Positions 22,331-35,200 of a stretch of DNA of 64,000 nucleotides are shown in pieces. How positions within the stretch are numbered: the first letter of the stretch is position 1; every line of letters begins with the position of its first letter. A model generated the notes under the pieces. That model was given only the letters and a program-made list of their open reading frames with translations. It did not search any database and had not been told where the DNA came from. Both the position numbers and the translations under genes were made by a program. Origin of the DNA: Rhynochetos jubatus (taxonomy: Eukaryota; Chordata; Aves; Eurypygiformes; Rhynochetidae); contig CM050657.1 of the NCBI GenBank assembly GCA_027574665.1, forward strand, positions 20,686,700 through 20,750,699, read 5' to 3'.

Positions 22331-24133
22331 CTCCTTCCCCTTGCCTTAATTTTTACAAAGAAATTCAAGCTCAGCAATGCTGCCAGGGCTGAGGCTGAAT
22401 ACCGAGGATACGGAGAAACAAAGGAAGTTTGGGTTAAACGTCCACTTTAGTTACATTGCCAAAGCTGTGCCTCCACCATCGTTGATGTGACACACAATGT
22501 GCATAGAGATGGGCTATCATTCAGTTTACAATTCTACTAATCCTTCTCCAATTTCTGTTTGCACATGAAATGACGTGAAATTTCACCAGTAAAAACTGAT
22601 GAAGGCAGAAGTCCCACCTGACATGAACTATGTGACTTCGTGGTTTTCTGAAATATTTCACCGTAGCACCACAATTACCAGCCTGAAAGGATGAACTATC
22701 TGCTGGTATTGGCAGCCAGCGCTGCCAAGGTGGAACCAGCTGGAAGGCACATCCTGTAGCATAAAGGACCTAGGAAGCTGTTCAGCAGTTACTGCCAAGG
22801 AAAGGTGCTTTTCAAGTGAAGTGGGTTTTGTCAAAAAGTAAGCAAAATGGTAACTTCAAATCCGAAATATATTGGTTAGGGAACAAAATATTTGAAGGTG
22901 AAATTCCAAGACTGATGCCTTACAGCCCTTGTTTAAGGCGAGCTAGTTTGCAGAGCTCTCTTTTGGTAGAAGAAATATTATGGCCAAATTTAGAAATGAG
23001 TGTATTACTAACAAATGCTTTTATTAGTTTAAGGACTACGCAGAAGGAAACTGTGTTAAGAAACCCATTTTGTTATGTATAAGAAACCATCCTGCACCTT
23101 GGTAAAAAACAACGCACAAGCAACAGTCCGAATACCACAGAGTTTTTGCTTAGAAGTAAGATTCATGGAAAGAAAAAAATTCCCTTTTTAGCACAATGTA
23201 TGTACAAGAGAATTTCTACTTCTGATCAAGGCTCTGCCTCAACACACTGAGCGGTTTGGAGGTCTATTTGAAATAAGCTAGGACTAAAATTCCGAGTTTA
23301 CATTTGGATGCCCTTTACTATGTAGCATAGCGTAAATCAGTGTAATCTGCAGCGGCACACATCTAGTAAAACCGACTAAAATACAGCCTGCCTCATTACT
23401 GCAGCTTTTGCAATTACATTGCTATTCATCTTACACCTTGCAGAGTTCACTCGCAGATCAGTCACATCAATTACCGCTTTACGCTATGAGGCTCTGATAT
23501 TACCTTAAGGAAAGCTCTGCACATCCAAATTCAAAGGCTGCCAAGGTGCAGTCGTGACTTAAACATTATCATTTAGTTTTCACACCCAACAAGGAAACCT
23601 ATCATTGTGAAAACGGGTAATCAGCCAAATAATCTTGCATTCACTTCAGTTACAGGTCTGCAGTTTACAGTTCTAACAATTGAGTGGAAGCATTGGGGGT
23701 TTTTTCCAGCAGTAAATACTATTTGTAGTTCACTGGTATTTTCAAGGGGAAAAAAAAAGGAAAGAGAAAGAAACGAAGAATACAAACTGCAAGGAGCCAC
23801 ACATACTGGGTTTCTTTCCGGTATTATGTTCAGATATTTCTCTTTCAGGGATTTTATGCATGGTAAGCAGTAACAGTAACCAGAAATATTTTCATTGCAC
23901 CAGCCTTCTGGATCCACTGGGATAAATCACCTCTTATAATAGTAGCACCAAATACTTCATGTCATTTTAAACCTCTGGATGCCTAAACCCATCCTTTACT
24001 TCACTAGTAATTACTTTTTTCTAAAAAAGAAATATTACCTGCTTGACAATTTAAGCCAGCACTGACACATTAATCTTTCTCTCCAGGTAGTGTCTCAGAC
24101 CGAGCGTCCCTCCTCACAGCAATGCCTTGGCTT

Positions 24134-24143
24134 GGGGGGGGGG
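24134..24143. repeat. G10 homopolymer
   Basis: Ten consecutive G bases. It is a simple repeat whose exact length may be a sequencing uncertainty. Confidence 0.8.
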
Positions 24144-27100
24144 CACGCAGACCAGGGAGGCATCCTGACGCTATTTTCAGCCTGATGCTGGGGAAGGTCA
24201 AAGAAGGGACTACTCACAATGTTTCAGTCTAGCAGATCTGTTAGAAACTGTTTGGGGTTTTGTTCCTACCGCTTTGCAAGACAGAAGGATTCATGTAGAA
24301 GTTTATTTTCATGGGTTTTTGGGCTGTTTCCACACCCGAACACCACGAGCCTTGAACTGTCCACAGCTAACAACTGCATTTGTGCTGATGCTCTCTTTTG
24401 CATATACAAACACACCTTTCACAAGATATAAAACATCCTGAAAAGCATCACTGCCACTTGTGGCATTTCTGAGAATTGTGAATTTTTCATCTCCTTTAAT
24501 TCCAATTAAAAACAAAGCCAGATTTCTCCTGGCGTGACAGGCGTGGAGCAGAAGATGCCGTGGAAGCACAGGATACATGGACGGGACCATTGTGCTGACA
24601 CAGCGTCAGCAGCGCGTTCAACAGGGACGCATCCTCCAGTGGTGTAAACAATAATAAATGAACCTCAGCAAATGCGGCCAGGAGGATTTGCAGGAGCCGA
24701 GTGCCTTCCCAACGTTATGTAGCAACGTGACAAACAAGGACACGGCACTGGCTTCAGCTCTCCCACAGGACATTGTACACCAGCATCACAGTTAAAGGGA
24801 ATTTGTGTGCTCCTGAGGACTCTCATTCTACACCTGACACAGCTGCACAGCCACTGAAGTCTCTTAATTGCTGCTCTTAGACTGCCAAGCTGGTGTCAGA
24901 GTATGTGATCGATAACTTTTTTAGGATTATAAGTGGTGGGAGAAGCAGCCAGAAAGACTGCGGTGCTTCAGGGAGAGCAGGTTTGGGACAGGTGGGAGGG
25001 GTTTTTTTCATGTACAAATCCATGGACATGGGATCTGACTTGTATTTTATAGCCTCACAGCACTATAATCCTGGCTGTGCCGAGGTTAACCGTCCTTCCA
25101 TCACCTCTGTCACCTGCCACTCGCCAGTCACTGCTCGGGTTTGAGCTGTAAACCTGGAACTGGCAACACACGCCCCCATGCAATGACTGAACATGAAGCT
25201 ATGGCCCCAGCTTTTCTTCCGTAATGCTTTACTTCTTTTCTTTCAATATCTCATTCCATGGAGCTGCACACCCATTTATGAGGAAAATAATCTCCATACA
25301 GTCAAAATCGTTTCAAGCATGTTCAGTGAAAATTTACATCCACAATTCAACCACGTGTTGAACTGGCTTCCCTGCAAACTTGGATCAAGGAGGTTAGGTA
25401 GGTATCTGAAACATACGTAACTCATGGTATGGGAATGTAACCACGTAACACACACACCCGGACTCCTTAGAAGAACTAAGGACTGACCCAGAATCAGAAT
25501 TCTCCTTTCACTGAATTTATTGTGTACCCAGATGCACAGCAAACCTTACTCCGACTCTGTTGCCTGTACATTGTTTCTTATTCAGATTAGAACAGAAATG
25601 CAACTCCCTGGCTTCACAGCTTTACTTCCTACCTATTGACTTTTTTATACCCTTACCTGGCCTAGTTCCATTTTTTAGAAGCATATAAAAAATGATTGCC
25701 TTCTATAACTCTTCTTCTAACAATGCCTCCAGCCTGAAGGCTTCATGAAGTTATAGGCAAAGATTTATATGTAATAAATTATTGAAAATGAAAAGGGTCT
25801 TAAATAAGTTCTGTCTTCAATAAAAGGAGTTGCATATTTCAGATAACAATGACTTTTCCAGTGAAGGGGACGATAAAAGTGTATTTAACAGATATTCTGA
25901 TACCATAAACCAGGATACAAGATTTGCATGCTCAAATACATTACAGAAAAATATGCTTAATTTATATCCTACATTAAGAAATTACCCCCTAGTGTAAACT
26001 GGAATTCCGAACAAAACAATACAACTTATAGCTACACAGTCCAGTTGGCAAAGAGAATCCGCTTAAAGATTGAAAAATAATATGCTTGTGGGTGTTTCAA
26101 TATTAAAAGAACAACAGGAAATACTAGAATGAGATTTCCTGCCTTTGTAGTGCATACCTTCTCTCAAATATCCACTTCATCGTTTTCCCATAGGAGTCCT
26201 ACCTCCACACCACAACACTCCGATCATAAAACGGACACAGTTTTCATACAGAGAAGCTACTATGTGGATTATACTATGAGGATTAAAGCTTATTTTTCAT
26301 GTCTGGCTTCTTGCTTTCCTGTGTTTTGCCACGACTCTTGCTTGACCAAAATCAGCATAATTCATACATTATTTTAAGATAATTTCAGGAGCACAAACAC
26401 ATAAATAGATCACAAAGCTGTACTACTTAGATTCATTATACTAGAAAACAACTCTTCAAACTTCAAATATGGTTCTAAAAACTACTATTGTGTGCTTCAT
26501 ACGTTTTTATTTTAAATGGCAATAAACCCGTTTTCACTGTATTGGCAGTTGACTAGACAGTTTAGGGTGAAATTAAGCTGGTTTTAGATAGTTAAACCAC
26601 TTCTATATTCTTATATTGCAATACCTACAACGTCCATAAAACTGTCCAAATGGAATTTATACCCACATCACACAAAGAACTCATCAAGCATGGAAGCCAA
26701 AATGAGAACGGCACTTTCCCAACAACAGGAATGAAATAATATTGAAATAATATCATACAGAAACCTCATGGGCAGTTTCTTCTGAATTACAAAGCCTTAA
26801 AAACTTGTGCTGTGGTTTTATTATAACAAGCTTCAGTCTGTTAGACTGACTGGCTATTCAACTTGCTAAGAATTTGGTTTCACTTCCAATACATGGAAGG
26901 AAGATGATAGTGTAAGACAAAGGCTATAAAACGGCTACAGTCGGATAGTTCCAGTACTTAATTCAAACAGTGAGTTAACAATCGTGTTGCTTCCAAAGAG
27001 CAAGTCACCACTCCTGTACCTGTGAGAAGTTTCCCTAATATAGGTGAGAATTAACCACAAGGCACGAACCTCAACCAGTTCAAAGCTGATACTTTGCACA

Positions 27101-27840
27101 CCTCCCTGCAAAATCCTCAGAGAACCAGAAAGAAACATCTTTAAAATTCCATGTAAATAGCTAGTCACCAGTTTATAAGCCCCAGTAGGCACCCACCAGC
27201 AGCTTAGGTTAAATACAATCCAGAGGCGAAGGGAATTGCGCTGCTCCGGAGGTTAACAACAGCCAGGAGCTATGTCCATGCACCTGGAGCTGATTCCAGC
27301 TGCCTGGGCTTCGTTATTTTATTGATTTAAACAGGGAGATGGAAGTTTAGCATTGCCTAGGACATCAATTTCGTGTGCCTGCTTCCATCAGTTCTACTGG
27401 AAATGAGAAACACTCTCATGCTTGGGAGCCTTCTCGGTAAGCTCCTGAACACATAGAGGGGAACTGCATGACAGCCAGGCAAAAGGAATGAAAGTGTGTC
27501 CTGTCTCTGGTCCCTTGTTTACAAAACAGGGAAGGTCAGAGAATGAAACTGAAAATACAACAGTTGTCTGAAAGCAGAAGTGTGTAAGGACCTAGATAAC
27601 ATGGTTGGCCTACGGCAGCACAATATTGGACCTGACAACCCAGACTGACCCAGCTACCCTGAATTCCCAGAAACAGGCACTTCTGGTTAGCCACCATGGC
27701 CCCAAAAGGTCCCATTCTGTCCTACCTCAGCACACTTGCATGGTCCCTAGGAATACATCAAAAGAACCAGTATTTCTTTCAAGGCTTAGTCTTCCTTTCT
27801 AGCCTGGCATACTGCTGACTAGGCTCCCCACAAAAAATCC

Positions 27841-27859
27841 CTGCAAATCAGATTTGCAG
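27841..27859. promoter_or_regulatory. Palindrome of octamer-like half sites
   Basis: CTGCAAATC and GATTTGCAG are exact reverse complements about a single central A. Each arm holds CTGCAAAT, one base from the POU octamer ATGCAAAT. TTTGCAT follows immediately at 27,861. POU-family factors are known to bind such paired sites. Whether this one is used is inference. Confidence 0.3.
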
Positions 27860-29185
27860 TTTGCATTTGTAAAATTAAAAAAAAAAAAATCCCCTACAAC
27901 TGCACATTTTTGCAGCAAAGGAGGACACTTCCCTGCTAGCAGTTATTTTTTGAAATGCTGTTTCTTCTCTTTATAAATACAGTGCTCTAAGAGATGCCCA
28001 GGAGATTTCCCTGTTCCCAGGAGATCTTCAGATTTATCTTGATCAGTTTATTAGCTTCCTCCCATTGATTTCCACCAGCCTAGCAATTTCATTTTGAATC
28101 TAAAAATCCCTGACAACCTTTTTTTCTTGCCGAATGATTACTGGCCACGAAGATCCTGCTATCATAGCTTTCCTAACAACTATGGCTGGATTTGCTTAGC
28201 CCTGAGAAAAGCCCAACTTTCTAGGAGTGTGCTGACTGCAGAGCTACCAGCAAACAGAATCTATTTTAGTTTCTTCCATCAGTAGGTTGGACTGTAAATA
28301 CATGCAGGAAGTAGATCTGCAAGTAGGAAGGCGTCATCATTACATACTTGTTTTCAGGATAGTGCCAGGCTTTAATATCTTCTTAATCACAATTTACCAT
28401 TTAAAAGCTGCCCCAAGCTATCGCCAATTTATAGCAGACACCCATGCTGAGCAATAATGGCTTGTACCGCCATAAAACAGATTTATTCTCAATATAAATA
28501 TACTTACTGAAACAGCTTTTCTTAAATCTTTATTTATAGGACACACATCAGATATAGAAAAAATTTCCTTTCATTTATTGGGTTATGTGTGACGCTTCGC
28601 TTCATTTCCTAGAAAGATTACAGAACATCATTGACACAAGGATCACACTATAGGCTACATACTCTAAATAATAACCTCAGAGAAAATAAAACACTAGGAA
28701 GAAAGGTATCACTACAGAAATGCACACAAATATCAGTCTATACACCCACAGTCGCCTCCAAAATGCACAAATGGAGCTCAGTCTTCAAAAGGAAGGGAAT
28801 CAAGTTGATGGACCTTCTGGAGATATTTACTTGTCAAAAGACTTTCAAATTAGCCCCATCCCCCTTAAGATATAATCTTTATAATGTACTATGAAAACCT
28901 GGCCTTCGATATTCACCTAGCAGTACACTGGGATGTGTTGAAATTAATAAATAATAAAGCCACTAGCAACACACTATTGATTTGCTGCCAGATTTGTCTC
29001 TCTTCTCAGAATTTTAAGAACTATTTAAAGAGATATATCCATTATGCGTTGAAAAGAATTTTAAAACTCCCCAGTAGGGCTGTAGTTGATGACATATTGA
29101 CAGTATCTCAGACTGAAATAATTTTGGACACTCTGCTTATGTAGTCTGCAGATACAGAGCCAAAAACACCCAGTTGAAGGGCAAA

Positions 29186-29262
29186 GCGAAGGTCAAATGG
29201 CTAGAGCACTCACAAAAAGCAGCTATAGCACAACACTGTTGGTTCAAACCCTGGTCATCAGT
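29186..29262 (+). repeat. tRNA-like SINE relic or decayed tRNA
   Basis: TGGCTAGAGCACTCA near 29,198 resembles the D-arm and A box of a tRNA. GGTTCAAACCC near 29,241 is a good B box. They lie about 30 bases apart, in the order expected for RNA polymerase III internal promoters. The T stem pairs only partly and no acceptor stem or clean anticodon arm is formed, so it is not a working tRNA. A MIR-type or other ancient tRNA-derived SINE is most likely. Confidence 0.35.
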
Positions 29263-29299
29263 TAGCGAAGACAGAAACAATTCCTGTTATCAACTGTAC

Positions 29300-32200
29300 A
29301 AATAAAATTATTAAAGCATCAGGCTGGTTTTCCATCAAAAAGGAACGCCCCAAGGACTAAGATTTTAACTCTGCTGCTAAAGAACTGAGAAGTTCTTATC
29401 TTCATTTGCTAATATAAACAGAACACCTTCACTAATTCCCCAAAGCAGCTCCCAGCTCCTTCACAAAGTGTTCCTGAAGTTCTTTTCCTGTACTCTGCTT
29501 CTGTTGTGGCACAATTTAAGAGAACATTTAACACATTAAATCTTGAAGGCTTCCGATTTTCCATTTGAAATGTAGGGCAGCAGAACACTGTCACCTAGCT
29601 AATAAAATGGAATGATGTGGTTTCACATCCATTTACCAATCCCTTGGAAATTACGGTAATTTTTTACATTTTAATGCACTAGTTTAATATAAGAGCGTGG
29701 AAGAGTTTTGGTTCAACTTTGACAGGAGACTAAAACAAGAACTTGTTAATCAGCTGTGTAAATGCTCCTTTTTGTACTGTTCCTCTTCTCTGTTTCTTTG
29801 CTTGAGTAGGAAAGTTTTCCTCGTTATTGTCGTGATTAAGAAGTTTCATGTGCTGACCTTGAATATCAAATTAAGCTCCAATGCTGCAAGCAAAGCATCC
29901 TATCTTCTCTAGTGGCTTATAAACTCATTAGACACTTCAGACAGTTCTAAAATTTGCTGACACTAAATTCATTTAATAAGGAACAGAACCGTTAAGATTT
30001 ATGAGGCATATTTGCAGTTAAGTGAAATACACAATCTCCAGGTGATTTCCACCAGGAATCCCTTCCATCTAGGTTTCGCCTTGTTTTTAAAACAATGTCC
30101 TATTAACTATCAGACTGTTAATTACCTTTTCATTTTCCAGTCAAGTGATCAATACAAGAAAGAGACAGCAGTCTGACAGCTGTTGGTACAAATCCGAGCC
30201 AGAAAGGCTCCAGCGCTGAAAGACAGCATGTTCTTGATGCCGTATGGCTCCAGACAGTTGTGTTGCACACCACGCAGAGGTTCAAAAGGAATAATTTTAG
30301 TGTAAAAGTTGACTTGCTGCTATACAGTGAAAATAATTTATTTCAGATACCATGTTTTTGAAGCTGCTGGATCAGAATTTTAAATCTTTTTGCCATATAT
30401 ATTCCCCGAGGGCACGCGAAGTGAATCAAGGTTCTGTTTTTGCTTTCATGAATTCTAGACTTTGACAAGAGTTCACAGGGAAAAAAGTAACTTCTGAACA
30501 TCAGTCAAGCCCTGTGTGCCTTGCCTTTGCTTAACACACTTTGTTTTCACTTTGGCAGGATATGTTTTGTTTGCATTTAAAATGGGGCACTCGATATCAA
30601 ACACAAGTCATTAGCTTAAAAATCAGCTCCACCAACAATGCCAATCTCATCTAACATGCAGGATATGAGCCACAAACAAAATTAATTCAGTTGTTAAAGA
30701 CACTTAAAGGGGATGTCAGGATGTAAAGCCTGCTCACGACAGGAAGGAGGGATGAGGAGAGGGAGACATAAGGTAAAATTTATTATTGGAGCAATATTCT
30801 TACCAGACTAATTCAGCTGATATAAGGAAAAGTACATGTCACATACCCTCATGCTGACAAGATGTAACTAAGCAGACGCACTGCAGAGAAAGGGTCAACG
30901 CGAGGACATAGAGAGGCACCTAAAATACCCAGCAGCCTTCCCTAAATACTCAGCTGAAATTATTCTCTCTCATGTTCCACATGGTGTGCGACACAGCAGT
31001 CTCAAGCCGTATGGCAGCAAGGATGCTGATGTGCACTTCTGCTGCCATCCTGGCCAAGAACCCAGAACAGCAGCAGCTGCCGCAGGGACGTCTCTTCTTT
31101 CACATTGATCATTTTGTTAAATACTGAGGATCAGTGCAGCTGTACACATCCTAGCTCCAGGGTGGAGACCTTCTTGGAAGTCTGGTATCAGTCTGAGAGA
31201 AGAGCATCCAAAAGCAGAGTGGTAGACATAATGCTTAACCAACAGATGCAACCTTGAGCTCAAAAATACCTTTTTTTTTTTTGGCAGAGTTTCAGTGAGA
31301 ACCAATTCTGCCCCAAAATGGAACACAAATCTAAGTAAAAATTTGATACGCTGATAGAAACAATGTAGAAATGCATGTGACGGAAATGTTTTTCTAGAGA
31401 GGAATCCAAATTAGCCTGAAGACAGAGAGTGACATCAACAAAACTTGATATTCCTGTTCAGTTGACTTCTCCCTTCTTACAGCTATTCAAGGGGAAGCGG
31501 ATATCTCTAATGTTGGCATTCACTGCTGGAGCTGCAATTCAAACCAGGATAGCGAGGTGGAAATAAGGGTCATACGCTGACCTTGTAAGTAAAGAAAATA
31601 GAGAGTGTAATTTCAGTCCACAGAAGACCAACATGCAAATACAGGACAACAAAAGGACTTTATCCCACATTCAAGTTGACACTAAGATTTATTACAAAAT
31701 GAAGGTATTTAGAAAGTGTCACATGGCTAATGACATCAGAGAGGAGCATGACCTTCACTAACCCATGTAAAAGTGAACTTAAATAAAACAGCCAATTAAA
31801 AGATGAGGTGAGAAATGGGAAGAGACAAGCCATTTCTGCTTTATCTTAGACCAGAAAGTAAAAAAAGAGGGGAAAGAACTACAAGCACAATTTTATATCT
31901 GTCATCTATTCCTGTTTCTTCTCCCCTGATTAATGCTCTTACATTTGATATTCTTGTTAAATGATCATCTGCTTTTCTTCTGAAAATAACACCACAGAAT
32001 TCACCTCTCCCATTGCTCCCCATCCCAGATTTACTGCAACTTTATTCCCCAGTCACCACCAAGGGCCACACACAACCCTGGTGGTCAGTCAGATGTAGGT
32101 GTTCCGACATGGCTTGCATCAGCATGAAGTTGCATTTAAAGTTTTTAATTGAAACAGAAACAATATTTGTTTGTGGAGTGTCGTGTGTTCAAGAGACTCA

Positions 32201-35200
32201 TCTTTTTGTCCTGTTCTACAAGGGAACAGCAATACCACAAGGCTTTTCGCTCCGATATCAGAGGACTGCTTTGCCCTCTTTCCAAGAAGGTTTTCCTTCA
32301 CGGCCACCACTAGGCAGGGAAAAAATGTTCCTTTTGGCATGAATGTGGACAAACTGGGCAGGGAAAGGAACAGGACTTCTTCCCCTCTTTCTTTTAGTAT
32401 TTTTTCTGCTGACTTCCTAAAAAAAATTCACATAAGAAGTCCAAGATCTATAATATTTTGTGCTCCAAAATGTTTAAATGAAAAAGCAAAATTTCCATCG
32501 CAACAGTGATGTTTCCGTTCGTGTTTTAAATGAGAGCTGCCTGCTCATGGGCCATAAAGTAAGGGAATTAACAGTGGTTTAGCCCCCAGCTCTTCATTTC
32601 ATCGGATTTATATCTGGGACTAAACCAGGAAACCAAAACCCAACAGGAAGAGATGTGGAAAACCTTGGAAAAGCTGGAGACCTGCATCCACTGCCAGATG
32701 GTTTAACAGCACCGAAAAAATATTTAATGACAGTAAGATCTGAAAAAAAAGATACAAATACTAGAACATAAGGTTTTTGAAGCAATTGCTTAACAAGTTT
32801 ATAGAGGGATTAATAAGACACATCTGCTCCTGCTAGCTGGAAATTCTGTCAGTGGCCCAAGAGCTTTCTTCCAGGCCTAGGTCTGTGTTATTTGATGGGA
32901 ATCTCTTCAATAGCCTTCAATGCACTTACCATCAATGCTCTCCTGCAAGGCTGGGAAACACTGCTTTCCCTTTTAACAAGGAAAGGGGGAGATTAAGGGC
33001 CCTGTCTAGGTTCATGGAGGAAGAAGAGATCTGCTGTCCCAGTGAGTACACATACCATGCCACAGCCTCACATGGCCTCCTTTCGATCCTTCACATGCTG
33101 CTGAATGTTTCCTTGTTGAAACACTTCTTTTCTTCTTTTACCTACAGTGAAGTCTCAAATTCCACACCTTCCCTGGCTGCTGCTAGACATCTGCACACCA
33201 CGTGCGCTCAGCGTTATCCCTCGTCTTCCCAAGTGTTAGAAAGTAATAAGAGTAGCGCTTTCAAGTTCTCCCAGGCCTTACAACCTCACTTCTGTTACTA
33301 TTTCACATTCATTTACTTTAGCAAATAACAGCTGCTTGTTTTTCCCTTCCGAGTTAGCACATTTTCAACCCCCTTCCAACATCTGTTCTTCTCTAACAAG
33401 GTGATCCCATGAGCACTCATCTCATCCCACCACCCATTTTTCCCTTGTGGTTTAATCTTCTCTGCAATGAAATAATCAGCTATTCTCCTGCCTTTTCCAA
33501 GATCAATGAATCTCAGTCAGCCCTAATTAGTGTAACTCATACCACCGACCACAATATGACTATCACAATTATTTCCTGAGTCCTTCATACTCTTCCTTAC
33601 AGGCCAGCAGAAGCTTCGGGATGGAAGGGTTTTAGATACTGCTATGTACAGTTTGGTTTCACCACATCAAATTCTTTCTCTAGCCATCAAACATAGGTGT
33701 ATATAAAATATGGTTTAAATTGGTTTTAAGTCTGTAAAGGGTGGGCTGCTCTGCTTCTGGTGTGTGTGGGGTACTGCTAAACAAGCAGGTATTGCCAAAA
33801 AAGCAAAGAACAAACTAAAGAAAATCAGTAAGGAGCATCCTGAAAAACCCAGCTTCCAAAATAGGTCATCTTTTTAGATATTTGGATCTTGGGTTAATGT
33901 ACAGCCAAATCTTAATTATTTGCAGTTTGAAGACACAAACCAGCAGCTGGGTTAAGGACCTACCACAGTATTATTGAACTCCGTGCTTCATCTTATAATA
34001 CTAAATGTCAACACACCAAAGGGTTTTGGGTTTTTATTTCACGTTGTTCCAGGACTGCTGTCATTTTGCCTTCTCCAAAGGTACACTCATAGGGGGACTA
34101 ATGGGCAGAATGAGAATAACGCTGAATGGGGCAGGTATTCTGTTTCCAAGCGCAAAACTCAGAAACATCTTTGCTTTACATGCTGCTCTGCAAATCCCCA
34201 AAAGCCTAGGCCAAGCGACATGAACTTATGTACACCAGATCCTATGCTCAAAACCACTTGCTTCTGTCCCGCCCCAGAGGAAGGCAATTTCATTGAAGGA
34301 AGCAGCAGAGCAGCTGAAACTTAACTTGAGTTCTAAGCTCTTTCTGAGGTAATCAATCAGGTCTTGAAACCAGCAGAAAAGTTATCTCCAAAATTATCTA
34401 GTCCTCCAGCTGCTAAGGATTCATAACCACCGTCCTCTGTTGTGCAGCCCGATTCAAGCAGTGAGCTTCACAGAAATTAATTTTCTGCCACTAAGGAATG
34501 TTAAAGCAAAGCAGCTGCAGCTCCTCGCACCAAGGGCAGCCAGGACAGGCCTCCTGCAGCTCCCACCTTCAGCTCCCCGGAGCAGGGCTCTCATAACAGG
34601 GCATAAAGAGATGGAGGGGTTTAAGAGCTGGTCCATTTTCACTGCCAAGTAGACTTGAATTTGCTAGAAAGGTTAAATCCCCTGGTTTAGGTTAGTGGAA
34701 GTGATGGTTTTTTTTCTTTTAAAAATCCTATATTTCCATCATCTTGTTACTGCCCATGTCAGAAAACCCTCACAGGTTAATGAGAACCATGAATTTGTCA
34801 TTCCTGCAGAGCACAGCCAGTGCTTTAGCAGACCTGTCCAACACAGCCGAAGCAGACCCCCAAAAAGTCACAGAAATCTCAGCGAGCAAGTTCTGTTTCG
34901 TCCAGAAACAAACTTGTCTTTATCCCTAACTCCTTTTAATCCACAGACTGGATTTCAAGATGCCTAGGCACACTTAAAATGCAACAAAAATGAAATTAAA
35001 AATTGATATTTTTAAACCGTAAGGCAACTTTAAGTTAAATTTAACAATATTTCAGGATGATGGCACATGGATTCTCAGTGTCAAGCATACAAGCTACATT
35101 CCTTTTACAGTCTTATGCTGCACCTTGGGATCAGCTCATAGTTTTAGTCTCCTAAAATCAGTTTGGAAGCCCCTTGCTTGCACATTTTTTTCCTGTTTGT

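Larger units (their letters stand above)
22331..29180. other. Single-copy non-coding sequence, no gene seen
   Basis: No recognisable gene. A G10 run lies at 24,134-24,143. 26,737-26,760 has a small GAAATAATAT tandem. A 19-base palindrome with octamer-like arms lies at 27,841-27,859. CCCAGGAGAT occurs twice near 27,995 and 28,017. Open frames stay under about 100 codons and lack domains. Confidence 0.45.

Noticed and set aside
32852..33328. 158-codon plus-strand open frame
   Set aside because: No recognisable domain and a composition explained by the local pyrimidine-rich sequence. There is no paired donor at its end.
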